Shown here: positions 1 through 8,814 of the stretch, piece by piece | How the letters are laid out: each line of letters begins with the position of its first letter | Position numbering within the stretch: the stretch's first letter is position 1 | DNA from: CF-161 sp035259145 | Lineage (GTDB): Bacteria > Chloroflexota > Dormibacteria > Dormibacterales > Dormibacteraceae | NCBI GenBank assembly: GCA_035259145.1 | Contig: DATFWQ010000165.1 | Span: 1 to 17,238, forward strand | Reading direction: 5' to 3' | Length of the DNA: 17,238 bases | The notes under the pieces: model-generated | Seen by the model: the letters and a program-made list of their open reading frames with translations, nothing else | What the model was told of the DNA's origin: nothing | The model's database searches: none | Position numbers and translations under genes: made by a program

Positions 1-92
1 GCACGCGTATTCGTTCAATACGCACGCGAGGAGCGCAGAAGCTTGCTTAGGGGTCCCCGCTTGCGGGGAATGGCGCGCGGGAGATGGGCCGC
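1..92 (+). other. Left-edge stretch with C(CTTG)G hairpin; possible tail of an upstream gene
   Basis: The segment before the first complete gene is too short to identify. Two + frames could be the end of an upstream gene: one stops with TAG at 48-50, the other with TGA at 94-96. The second would overlap the ATG at 93 as ATGA, the usual arrangement of coupled genes, but neither tail is recognisable. Bases 54-69 form a perfect 6-bp stem (TCCCCG/CGGGGA) closed by a CTTG tetraloop, a known stable RNA fold. No T-tract follows, so it is not a clear terminator. It may be a processing or stability element. Confidence 0.3.
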
Positions 93-2210
93 ATGAGCGC
101 CAAAGATCCGGAAGGGCGTTCGGCCGCACCTCTGGGCGCCGACCGACCGATCCGCCTCACTCAGGGTCGGGGCGAATACCTGGCGGACCGGCGGCCCGCG
201 GGAATGCTTGAGGTCGCTTTCGTCCGTTCGCCGTTCGCGCACGCCCGCGTGGGCACGATCACGGGCGCCGGCGTCACGTCCGCCGATCTGCATCTGAAGG
301 ATCTGCCGGTCCAGGGTGGAGGCCAGGGCGGTCGATCCTGGCCCGCGCTCGCCAGGGACCGGGTCCGCTTTGTGGGCGAGCCGGTGGCCGCGGTCTGGGC
401 CGAGGACCGCTACCTGGCAGAGGATCTGGCCGACGGGGTCTCGGTGCAATGGGAGCCTCTGGAAGCGGAGCCGCCCGAAGTCATCTTTGAGCATGAGTTC
501 GCGGCCGGGCCCGTCGACGAAGCGCTGGGTGCTGCGGCTCAGGTTGTGGAGGGCGAGTTCCAGCTGGCCAGGCAGGCGCCGCTGCCCCTGGAGACGCGTG
601 GTGTGATCGCCTCCTGGGACGCACCGAGCGCGCAGCTCAGGGTGTGGACGTCGACCCAGGTCCCGGACATCGTCCGGCGCGGCCTCTGTCTGGCGCTGGA
701 CATCCGTGAGGCCGCGATCCATGTTCTCGCACCTGACGTGGGCGGCGGCTTCGGGCTGAAGGCGCACGTGTTTCCCGAGGAGATCGTGGTGGCTGCGCTG
801 GCCCGGCGCCTTGGGCGGCCCGTGCGGTGGGTGGAGGACCGTCGCGAGAATCTGCTCGCCGGCACCCACGCCCACGACAACTGGGTCCGGGTGCGCGCCG
901 CGATCGCTGCGAACGGGCGCATCTCGGCGGTTGACGCGGAGGTCGTGTCGGACGTGGGCGCGTACTCGGTCTACCCGTTCTCGGCCTCGCTCGAGCCGCT
1001 GACCACCTCGTCCGCGCTGTTCGCACCCTACTCGCTCGACGCGCTGAGGGTTCGGGCGCGTGCCGTGTCGAGCAACAAGTGTCCGGTGGGTGCCTCACGC
1101 GGCGTCGGCACGAACACCGCCGTCCACGTGACCGAGCGGATGATGGACGAGATCGCCAGGCGGCTCGGCCTCGATCCCCTCGAGCTTCGGCGCCGTCAAG
1201 CACTGGCAGGGCTGCCGTGCACGACGCTGAGCGGCCGAGCCCTCGACTCGGGCGACTACGGTGTGCTGCTGGACCGGCTGGAGGACGCCGCCGGCTACGG
1301 CGAGCTCCGCCGGTGGCAGGCCGAGAAGCGAGCCGGCGGCCGGATGATCGGGGTGGGGCTGGCCCTCTTCAACGAGCACACCGGCACGGGCAGGGCAGAG
1401 TACAGGATCCGCGGGCTGAGCGAAGTGCCCGGAATCGATTCGTGCAGGGTCAGGGTGATGGACGACGGCCACGTCCAGGTCGGCGCCAGCTCTGTCGAGA
1501 TCGGCCAGGGCCTGGCCGCGGCATGCCGTGATGTGGCCGCTCGTGAGCTCGGCGTCGACCCCGCTCGTGTGGAGGTGCTGCTCGGCGACACCTACAGGTG
1601 TCCGCCGGGGACAGGCGCCTTTGTCAGCCGCGGCGGCGTGGGTCTCGTGGACAGCGTCGTGGCGGCCTGCCGCGAGGTGGCCGAGGGTGACCTCGAACCC
1701 GGAACCGAGGTGGTTCGAACGGTGGAACCCCGGCAGGTATTCGCGTCGGGAGCCCACCTGGCCGTCGTCGAGCTCGATCGATCCAGCAGCCAGACCAGGG
1801 TCCTGCGCTACGTCGCTGTCGAGGACTGCGGGACGGTCATCGATCCGGCTGCAGTGGCGGGCCAGGTCCGAGGCGGCGTCGCTATGGGAATCGGCAAGGT
1901 GCTGCTTGAGCAGAGCGTCTATTCAGATGACGGCCAGCCGTTGTCGCCCTCTCTCGTCGACTACCTGGTGCCCCTGGCGCCGGACGTGCCGGCGATCGAT
2001 CTCGTGCACGTTGAGTCGCCAAGCCCACGGACACTGCTGGGCAGCAAGGGCGTCGGCGAGGCGGGCACCATCGGCGCCTTCGGAGCCGTGGCCAACGCCG
2101 TTGCAGACGCCTTAGCTCCGCTTGGCTCGGTCCCCGCGAAGCTGCCATACACGCCGCGACGCGTCCACGAGGCCCTGAACGAGAATCGGCGATCCGGCTG
2201 GCCAAAATAG
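93..2210 (+). CDS. Xanthine dehydrogenase/CoxL-family molybdopterin-binding large subunit
   Basis: This is the large subunit of a molybdenum hydroxylase, the family of xanthine dehydrogenase, aldehyde oxidases and aerobic CO dehydrogenase. It carries the molybdopterin cytosine dinucleotide cofactor and the substrate site; FAD and 2Fe-2S subunits normally complete the enzyme. Visible family signatures are the N-terminal RLTQGRGEYL...VRSPFAHARV block (about residues 21-53), PDVGGGFGLK (about 215-223), ERMMDEIARRLGLDP (about 348-362), EIGQG (469-473), and KGVGEAG (about 652-658) with the catalytic Glu near 656. The protein is 705 residues against roughly 760-800 in the family. The shortage lies around residues 525-545, where the linker before FASGAHLAVVELD is very short. 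The active-site loop reads GASRG, not the usual AYRGAGR or CODH AYRCSFR, so CO dehydrogenase activity is not supported. Start choice: GGGAG at 79-83 is 9 bases before ATG 93; ATG 84 abuts it. No partner subunit lies downstream. The substrate is unknown. Confidence 0.9.
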   Translation: MSAKDPEGRSAAPLGADRPIRLTQGRGEYLADRRPAGMLEVAFVRSPFAHARVGTITGAGVTSADLHLKDLPVQGGGQGGRSWPALARDRVRFVGEPVAAVWAEDRYLAEDLADGVSVQWEPLEAEPPEVIFEHEFAAGPVDEALGAAAQVVEGEFQLARQAPLPLETRGVIASWDAPSAQLRVWTSTQVPDIVRRGLCLALDIREAAIHVLAPDVGGGFGLKAHVFPEEIVVAALARRLGRPVRWVEDRRENLLAGTHAHDNWVRVRAAIAANGRISAVDAEVVSDVGAYSVYPFSASLEPLTTSSALFAPYSLDALRVRARAVSSNKCPVGASRGVGTNTAVHVTERMMDEIARRLGLDPLELRRRQALAGLPCTTLSGRALDSGDYGVLLDRLEDAAGYGELRRWQAEKRAGGRMIGVGLALFNEHTGTGRAEYRIRGLSEVPGIDSCRVRVMDDGHVQVGASSVEIGQGLAAACRDVAARELGVDPARVEVLLGDTYRCPPGTGAFVSRGGVGLVDSVVAACREVAEGDLEPGTEVVRTVEPRQVFASGAHLAVVELDRSSSQTRVLRYVAVEDCGTVIDPAAVAGQVRGGVAMGIGKVLLEQSVYSDDGQPLSPSLVDYLVPLAPDVPAIDLVHVESPSPRTLLGSKGVGEAGTIGAFGAVANAVADALAPLGSVPAKLPYTPRRVHEALNENRRSGWPK

Positions 2211-2239
2211 CGCCGCCCCGGGGGTAGTCAGGGCGGCGC
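2210..2239 (+). terminator. GC-rich hairpin after the molybdoenzyme gene
   Basis: A perfect 9-bp stem (2210-2218 with 2231-2239, core CGCCGCCC/GGGCGGCG) with a 12-base loop starts at the last base of the stop codon. No T-tract follows. It is therefore a probable 3'-end or weak terminator hairpin, not a canonical intrinsic terminator. It separates the molybdoenzyme gene from the radA operon. Confidence 0.45.
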
Positions 2240-2245
2240 AGCCAA

Positions 2246-2292
2246 GGAAGGGAGGTTGAGGCCGGCAGCATCTTGTGCCCCTGACCTCTTCC
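2246..2292 (+). repeat. Imperfect inverted repeat upstream of radA
   Basis: GGAAG...AGGT on the left (2246-2256) can pair with ACCT...CTTCC on the right (2284-2292), with a two-base bulge and some wobble pairs closer to the loop. A short T-containing stretch (GTTTC) follows. It could be a second weak transcription end for the upstream gene or part of the radA control region. The fold is only moderately convincing by eye. Confidence 0.25.
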
Positions 2293-2301
2293 GTTTCAAA
2301 T
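2273..2301 (+). promoter_or_regulatory. Candidate promoter for the radA operon
   Basis: TTGTGC (2273-2278) and TCAAAT (2296-2301) are separated by 17 bases. They match the sigma-70 consensus hexamers at 3/6 and 4/6 positions. The AT-rich patch around 2294-2303 stands out in a GC-rich background. Transcription would start near 2308 and give a leader of about 67 bases before radA. This is a sequence-only guess. Confidence 0.25.
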
Positions 2302-2317
2302 AACGCTCCAGCGGCGG

Positions 2318-2345
2318 GAAAAGTCACGGCTTTGACTTGAAAAGT
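2318..2345 (+). repeat. Direct repeat GAAAAGT (21-bp period) enclosing inverted repeat AAGTCA/TGACTT
   Basis: GAAAAGT occurs at 2318-2324 and again at 2339-2345, exactly 21 bases apart, about two helical turns. Overlapping it is a perfect 6-bp inverted repeat, AAGTCA (2321-2326) and TGACTT (2333-2338), with a 6-base spacer. The arrangement resembles a regulator binding site. It does not match the LexA boxes of Escherichia coli (CTGT-N8-ACAG) or Bacillus (GAAC-N4-GTTC). No regulator can be named. Confidence 0.35.
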
Positions 2346-2374
2346 GCCACCAGGGCAGCCAGAGTAGGGAGCCC

Positions 2375-3769
2375 ATGTCGAAGAGCAACGTCGTCTTCGT
2401 GTGCCGTGACTGCGGCGGCGAGTCGATCCGTTGGGGAGGCCAGTGCCCGCACTGCCACGCGTGGAACACGCTGGAGGAGTTCAGGGCAGCCCCCGGCGGC
2501 CGGGAGCAGCGCCGCCGGGGTCGAACCGACCCGCCAGCGCGTCCTGTGCCGATCACAGAGGTGGAGGTCGACGCGGCACCCCGACGCGCGCTAGCCTGGG
2601 AGGAGCTGAACCGCGTGCTCGGAGGCGGCGTCGTCCCCGGCAGTGTGGTGCTGCTGGGTGGTGAGCCGGGAGTCGGCAAGTCAACCTTGCTGATGCACCT
2701 GGCAGCGCAGGCGGCGGCGGGCGGCCGCGTCCTTTACATCTCAGGTGAGGAGTCCGCCCATCAGGTGGGCATGCGGGCACGGCGGCTGGCTGTGGCGTCG
2801 CCAGGCCTGCTGCTGCTGGCGGAGACCGACGTGGAGCGGGTCGTGGGCGCGATCGAGCACGAGGGGCCGGCCATCGCCATCGTGGACTCGATTCAGACGA
2901 TGCACGACCCCAGTGCCGACGCCGCACCCGGCAGCGTCACCCAGGTCCGCGAGGCGGCGGCTCGTCTCATGCGGACGGCCAAGGAGTCCGGGGTGCCGGT
3001 CTTCCTGATCGGCCACGTCACCAAGGAGGGGGCGATCGCCGGTCCAAGGGTGCTGGAGCACATGGTCGACACCGTCCTCTACCTGGAGGGAGAGCGCGGC
3101 CAGGACTTCCGCATACTGCGCGCTGCCAAGAACCGGTTCGGCTCGACTGAGGAGATCGGAATCTTCTCTATGGGAGACGGGGGCATGGCCGAGGTTCGAG
3201 ACCCCGGCGTAGTGCTTCTCGGCGACCTCCGCCCGGTGCCCGGGTCCGTCGTGCTGGCGGCGATGGAGGGCAGCCGGCCGCTCCTGGTCGAGCTGCAGAG
3301 CCTCGTCGCGACTGCACAGTACACGGGCAGCCCGCGGCGCTCAGCAAACGGCGTCGACTTGAATCGCCTGCACATGCTGCTGGCGGTGCTCGAGAACCGT
3401 GCGAGGCTGAGGCTGAATGAAAAAGACGTCTTCGTCAATATCGCCGGTGGGATAAGGGTGGTCGAGCCGGCGGCCGATCTGGGCCTCGCGCTCTCGCTCG
3501 CGGGCAACGCGTACAAACAGGCTCTGCGGCCGGACACGGTGGTCATCGGGGAGATAGGCCTCTCGGGCGAGGTGCGACGCGTGGGCCGGCTGGAGCGGCG
3601 CCTGCAGGAGGCTGCCCGTCGGGGCTTCGTCCGGGCGGTCGTCGCTCGAGGGGCCGCTGCGGCTCCTGACGGGATGGAGCTGGTGGAGGTCGGGAGCCTC
3701 TCGGAGGCGATCGACGTGGTCTTTCCGGCTCGAGACCGGGGCGCGCTGGAGCTGCCCAGTGGACGGTGA
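2375..3769 (+). CDS. radA: DNA repair protein RadA (Sms)
   Basis: RadA is a RecA-related ATPase that drives branch migration of recombination intermediates in the cytoplasm. The order of domains is complete for the family at 464 residues. An N-terminal zinc ribbon has Cys10/Cys13 and Cys24/Cys27. A RecA-like ATPase core carries Walker A GGEPGVGKST (95-104), IAIVDSIQT at Walker B (about 167-175) and the RadA signature KNRFGSTEEIG (252-262). The C-terminal Lon-protease-like domain includes the GEIGLSGEVRRV region. The ATG at 2375 is preceded by AGGGAG (2366-2371), with a rather short spacing of 3 bases. It is the first gene of the tightly packed run through 10210; its stop overlaps the GTG start of ispD. 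A radA-ispD-ispF neighbourhood is known from other bacteria. There the c-di-AMP synthase gene disA often lies between them, but it is absent here. Confidence 0.97.
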   Translation: MSKSNVVFVCRDCGGESIRWGGQCPHCHAWNTLEEFRAAPGGREQRRRGRTDPPARPVPITEVEVDAAPRRALAWEELNRVLGGGVVPGSVVLLGGEPGVGKSTLLMHLAAQAAAGGRVLYISGEESAHQVGMRARRLAVASPGLLLLAETDVERVVGAIEHEGPAIAIVDSIQTMHDPSADAAPGSVTQVREAAARLMRTAKESGVPVFLIGHVTKEGAIAGPRVLEHMVDTVLYLEGERGQDFRILRAAKNRFGSTEEIGIFSMGDGGMAEVRDPGVVLLGDLRPVPGSVVLAAMEGSRPLLVELQSLVATAQYTGSPRRSANGVDLNRLHMLLAVLENRARLRLNEKDVFVNIAGGIRVVEPAADLGLALSLAGNAYKQALRPDTVVIGEIGLSGEVRRVGRLERRLQEAARRGFVRAVVARGAAAAPDGMELVEVGSLSEAIDVVFPARDRGALELPSGR

Positions 3770-4526
3770 AGGAGGCCGGCATGCTCGGGGTCACCGCGAG
3801 ATCGGGGACCTCGCGCGGGGGGAGGGGCAGGTCGGAGCCATCGTGGCTGCCGCTGGGACGGGTACGCGACTGGGCAAAGGCAGCAAGGCTCTGGTGGAGC
3901 TCAACGGCCGGACCGCGCTGGCGCGCGCGGTGAGTCTGTTCTTGACCATGGACGAGATCAGCCGCATCGTCGTGGTGGGGCCGCCCGCGCGGCTGGAGGC
4001 GGCTCGACGGGAAGCTGAGGCCCTCCGGCCGCAGAAGCCAGTCGTCGTTTGCCCTGGCGGGGAGACCCGGCAGCGGTCCGTCCACGCCGGGCTCCAGGCC
4101 CTGGAGGGCTGCGAGTATGTCCTGGTCCACGATGTCGCCCGGCCCATGGCCTCGCAGGGGCTCGTGCGGCGGGTCCTGGCGGCCGCTCGGCTGACCGGGG
4201 CGGCCATCCCTGGACTTCCGCTCCGCGACGCTGTGAAGCGCGTTGAGGGCAACCGCCTGGTCGAGAGCCTCGACCGGGAGCGAATGGTCCTTGCGCAGAC
4301 GCCGCAGGGCTTTCGCTACCAGGTCCTGGAGCGAGCTCACTTCGAAGCTGCCGACGCGGGCCTGGTGGGAGACGACGACGCTCAGCTGGTCATGGCTGCG
4401 GGCCATCCGGTCACAGTCGTGCCTGGGGAGCCGACGAATATCAAGCTGACTACGTTCGAGGACTTCGTGATTCTGGAAGCACTGATCCGGGAGCGTGAAT
4501 CGTCACCGACGGTTTCACCCCCGTGA
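3759..4526 (+). CDS. ispD: 2-C-methyl-D-erythritol 4-phosphate cytidylyltransferase
   Basis: IspD joins CTP and 2-C-methyl-D-erythritol 4-phosphate to form CDP-ME, the third step of the MEP route to isoprenoid precursors. The fold is nucleotidyltransferase GT-A-like. Recognisable motifs are the glycine-rich CTP loop AAAGTGTRLG (30-39), GGETRQRSV (100-108), VHDVARP (123-129), AQTPQGF (179-185) and the terminal NIKLTT (227-232). The usual Pro-Lys after the glycine loop appears as Ser-Lys (SKAL), so the catalytic Lys is kept. The GTG start at 3759 lies 11 bases inside radA, with GGAG (3748-3751) 7 bases upstream. It adds about 24 unusual residues before the conserved core; a downstream GTG at 3843 would cut into the first beta strand and is less likely. 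The 3' end overlaps ispF by four bases (GTGA), which implies translational coupling. Confidence 0.96.
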   Translation: MDGEGGRHARGHREIGDLARGEGQVGAIVAAAGTGTRLGKGSKALVELNGRTALARAVSLFLTMDEISRIVVVGPPARLEAARREAEALRPQKPVVVCPGGETRQRSVHAGLQALEGCEYVLVHDVARPMASQGLVRRVLAAARLTGAAIPGLPLRDAVKRVEGNRLVESLDRERMVLAQTPQGFRYQVLERAHFEAADAGLVGDDDAQLVMAAGHPVTVVPGEPTNIKLTTFEDFVILEALIRERESSPTVSPP

Positions 4527-4995
4527 GGATCGGCATCGGCCACGACCAGCACGCCTTCGCGGATGGCCGGCCCCTCGTGCTTGGCGGCGTCCTGGTTCCG
4601 CACCCTCGCGGGCTGCGGGGTCATTCCGACGCGGACGTGTTGACCCACGCCGTTATAGACGCTCTGCTGGGCGCGGTCGCGCTGGGAACCATCGGCGAGC
4701 ACTTTCCCGACACCGACCCCCGGTTTGCGGGTGTGTCGTCGCTGGCGCTCCTGGACGAGACCATGCGGCTGATCGGGGACGCGGGGTATCGGGTGGTCAA
4801 CGTGGACAGTGTCATCACGGCCCAGGAGCCCAGGCTGCAGCCCTACCTCGGTAAGATGGCGCGCACGCTTGCCGAGCGGCTGGGCGTGGCGAGCTCGAAC
4901 GTTGGGGTCAAGGCCACCTCGCCGGAGGCGCTTGGGGCGCTGGGCCGCCGCGAGGGCATCGCCGCCCAGGCCGTGGCGCTGCTGGAGGCGATCTG

Positions 4996-4996
<1 letters not shown>
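4523..4996 (+). CDS. ispF: 2-C-methyl-D-erythritol 2,4-cyclodiphosphate synthase
   Basis: IspF converts CDP-ME 2-phosphate to ME-2,4-cyclodiphosphate, releasing CMP, in the MEP pathway. It acts as a homotrimer with a divalent metal at each active site. The 157-residue length is typical. The metal ligands Asp8 and His10 (GHDQHAF) and His42 (LTHAVIDALLGA) are present, as are the HSDAD loop (34-38), FPDTDP (61-66) and the C-terminal KATSPEALGALGRREGIAA block (130-148). The GTG start overlaps the ispD stop as GTGA, and the TGA stop shares its last base with the ATG of cysS. Direct ispD-ispF adjacency is common; in some bacteria the two are fused. The intermediate kinase gene ispE is not in this window. 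Confidence 0.97.
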
Positions 4997-6414
<1,418 letters not shown>

Positions 6415-6415
6415 C

Positions 6416-7351
6416 GTGGGGCGCCAATCCCCTGACAACCAGTCCGGGCGTCGACGCCGTGCTGAGACGAGAGGGGCCGGGCGCGCTGCGGTCGCAAAGG
6501 GGGCTCGGGCGGCGCCACGCGTCAGGCGCGCCGCGCCGGCTACCCCCGAGCCGCGGACGGCGGCGGCCGTCAGGTCAGCCTCGCCCAGATCGTGGATTGA
6601 GCAGGACCAGGCGCCCGGGCCTCAGCGGTCTGCCAGGCGCCGGACCGACCTGATCTACGGCCGTAACGCAGTGCTGGAAGCGGCACGGGCTGGTCGCATC
6701 CGCCGGGTCTTCATTGCCGAGGGCCTCGATCCAGACCCCAGGCTGGTCGAGCTGAGCCAGCTCGTCTCCACCATGGAAGTCCCTGCCGCACGGGTCGCCG
6801 CCATGGCTCAGGGCGCTCACCAGGGGGTGGTCGCAGAGCTGGCACCACGCGCCTTCCTGACTCTTCGACAGCTCCTCCGGGCGACACCAACCCTGTTGCT
6901 GGGGCTGGACGGCATCGAAGACCCTCATAACCTGGGCGCGATCCTCCGCAGTGCCGAAGCCGCTGGAGTGGACGGCGTGCTGCTGCCCGAGCGGCGTTCC
7001 GCGCCTCTGTCGGGAGCGGCTGTCAAGGCCAGCTCGGGCGCCAGCGAGCTGCTACAACTCTGCCGGGTGGCGGGCCTGGCTTCGGCGGTGGCCGAAGTAC
7101 GGCGGGCGGGGCTCTGGTGTGTCGCCCTCGACGCGCACGGCGACGTACTGCCCTGGCAGCTCGACCTCACTCGACCATCTCTTCTGGTGGTCGGCGGCGA
7201 GGGCCGGGGCGTTCACCGCCTCGTACGCGAGCGGTGCGACGCACGCGTCCGCCTGCCGATGGCAGGCCGGGTCGCCAGCCTCAACGCGTCCGCTGCCGCC
7301 GCGGCCCTGCTCTACGAAGTGACCCGCCAGCGCCTGCTGTCCAGCGAGTAG
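6416..7351 (+). CDS. rlmB: SpoU-family 23S rRNA 2'-O-ribose methyltransferase (RlmB-like)
   Basis: This SPOUT enzyme probably methylates the 2'-OH of the P-loop guanosine (G2251 in Escherichia coli numbering) of 23S rRNA, using S-adenosylmethionine bound in a trefoil knot. The SpoU substrate-binding domain starts at LIYGRNAVLEA (about 79-89). SPOUT motif 1 is DPHNLGAILRSAEA (169-182, with the key Asn172 and Arg178), motif 2 is VVGGEGRGV (258-266), and motif 3 is LPMAGRVASLNAS (280-292). A GTG at 6416 directly after the cysS stop is the only sensible start; an in-frame ATG at 6317 lies deep inside cysS. The start gives 311 residues with about 75 N-terminal residues rich in Arg, Ala and Pro and probably disordered. 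Specificity within the family (RlmB or TrmH-like) is inferred from the neighbourhood of cysS. Confidence 0.93.
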   Translation: MGRQSPDNQSGRRRRAETRGAGRAAVAKGARAAPRVRRAAPATPEPRTAAAVRSASPRSWIEQDQAPGPQRSARRRTDLIYGRNAVLEAARAGRIRRVFIAEGLDPDPRLVELSQLVSTMEVPAARVAAMAQGAHQGVVAELAPRAFLTLRQLLRATPTLLLGLDGIEDPHNLGAILRSAEAAGVDGVLLPERRSAPLSGAAVKASSGASELLQLCRVAGLASAVAEVRRAGLWCVALDAHGDVLPWQLDLTRPSLLVVGGEGRGVHRLVRERCDARVRLPMAGRVASLNASAAAAALLYEVTRQRLLSSE

Positions 7352-7360
7352 GCCGCTAGA

Positions 7361-8812
7361 GTGCGGCGGACTCGCATCGTCTGCACGCTCGGCCCGGCCA
7401 GCAGCTCGCCAAGCGTGGTTCGGCGCCTGATCGCGGCGGGCATGGACGTCGCCCGACTGAACTTCTCTCACGGTGACGCCGATCAGCACCGGCGGGCTGC
7501 CGCCAGTGTTCGTGAAGCCGCCCGCGCCGCCGGACGCCACGTCGCCCTTCTGCAGGATCTCCAGGGGCCGAAGATCCGCTCTGGCACGCTGGATCCTCCG
7601 GTGGTCAGGCTTACCCGTGGGCGGCAGGTCACGCTGAGTGCCCGGCGCGTGCTGGGGAACGAGGAGCTGGTGCCAGTGAGCCACCCGCAGCTGATCGAGA
7701 GCCTGAGGCCTGGAGTCCGGGTTCTGCTTGCCGACGGGCAGATCGAGCTGAGGGTTGTGGAAGCGGCCGGAACGGAAGCCCGCTGCACGATCACACGCGG
7801 GGGCCTTCTCGAGGCCCGCAAGGGGGTTATCGCGCCTGGCCGCGCCGTCGACCTGCCGGCGCTGACCGACAAGGACCTGGCCGACCTCCAGGTGGGTGCG
7901 GAGATCGGGTTCGATTACGTCGCTCTCTCGTTCGTCAGGAGTGCCGCCGACGTCGGTGCGTGCCGGTCTGCGCTTGCTTCGCACCAGCTCGACACTCCGG
8001 TTGTCGCCAAGCTGGAGCGGGCCGAGGCGATCCACCGGCTCGACGAGCTCATAGACTGCGCTGACGCTGTCATGGTCGCCAGAGGCGACCTGGGCGTGGA
8101 GATGTCGCTCGCCCAGGTGCCCGCCATCCAGAAGGATGTGATCGATCGCAGCAACCGGGCCGGCGTTCCGGTGATCACGGCCACCGAGATGCTCGAGTCG
8201 ATGGTCACCTCCAACCGGCCGACCCGGGCGGAGGCGTCCGACGTTGCCAACGCCATCTGGGACGGCACAGACGCGGTGATGCTGTCACAGGAGACCTCTC
8301 TGGGCGCCCATCCGGTAGAGGCGACGCGGGCGATGGCCAGGATCTGTCGAGCCGCCGAGGAACACCCCACCTACCAGCGAGGGCGCGGTCCAGGCGGTGA
8401 CCGGCGCGCTTCGGCCGCGGGGACCGCGTCGGTGCTGTCCCCCCAACGGACGATCGCAGGCGCTATGGCCCAGGCTGCCGCCACCATCGCCGAGGAGGTG
8501 GGGGCGCGAGCGATTCTGGCCTTCACCGAATCAGGAGCGACCGCTCGCCGGGTGAGCAAGGCGCGTCCGGCGGTCCCTGTGATTGCCGCAAGCCCGCATC
8601 CCCACGTACTGCGTCGCACCGCGCTGTACGCTGGCGTGGTGCCGCTGGAAGCGGAGAATACCGTCGACACCGACGACATGTTCGCCAAAGGGAAGTGTGC
8701 TGCGCTGGCCGCGGCTCTTGTGCGTCCCGGCGACCGCATCGTGTTCGTTGCGGGGGTGCCCGTGGGCGAACAGGGCCGCACGAACCTGGTGAAGGTGGAG
8801 GTCGTCAGCTGA
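7361..8812 (+). CDS. pyk: Pyruvate kinase
   Basis: Pyruvate kinase transfers phosphate from phosphoenolpyruvate to ADP in the last step of glycolysis. The protein has 483 residues, as expected. Visible motifs are CTLGPAS (8-14), ARLNFSHG (31-38), LQDLQGPKIRSG (64-75), the catalytic Lys217 in VAKLERAEA, the metal-binding ARGDLGVE (240-247), TATEMLESM (273-281) and the DGTDAVMLSQET block (301-312). The C-terminal allosteric domain (about 360-483) is present. No extra PEP-utiliser domain is attached. The GTG start follows the rlmB stop by nine bases. No strong Shine-Dalgarno sequence is evident, so expression probably depends on coupling to rlmB. The placement of pyk after rlmB is not a standard association. 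Confidence 0.97.
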   Translation: MRRTRIVCTLGPASSSPSVVRRLIAAGMDVARLNFSHGDADQHRRAAASVREAARAAGRHVALLQDLQGPKIRSGTLDPPVVRLTRGRQVTLSARRVLGNEELVPVSHPQLIESLRPGVRVLLADGQIELRVVEAAGTEARCTITRGGLLEARKGVIAPGRAVDLPALTDKDLADLQVGAEIGFDYVALSFVRSAADVGACRSALASHQLDTPVVAKLERAEAIHRLDELIDCADAVMVARGDLGVEMSLAQVPAIQKDVIDRSNRAGVPVITATEMLESMVTSNRPTRAEASDVANAIWDGTDAVMLSQETSLGAHPVEATRAMARICRAAEEHPTYQRGRGPGGDRRASAAGTASVLSPQRTIAGAMAQAAATIAEEVGARAILAFTESGATARRVSKARPAVPVIAASPHPHVLRRTALYAGVVPLEAENTVDTDDMFAKGKCAALAAALVRPGDRIVFVAGVPVGEQGRTNLVKVEVVS

Positions 8813-8814
8813 CG

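Noticed and set aside
15..875. 286-codon minus-strand frame opposite the molybdoenzyme gene
   Set aside because: It is antisense to a well-supported conserved gene and low in recognisable motifs. It is a GC-bias shadow.
93..2210. Aerobic CO dehydrogenase CoxL
   Set aside because: The diagnostic AYRCSFR loop is absent (GASRG here), so the specific function is not supported and only the family was named.
2332..2360. TTGACT (2332-2337) as a -35 for radA
   Set aside because: The correctly spaced -10 position (2355-2360) reads GCAGCC, which has no similarity to TATAAT. The hexamer is better explained as one arm of the inverted repeat.
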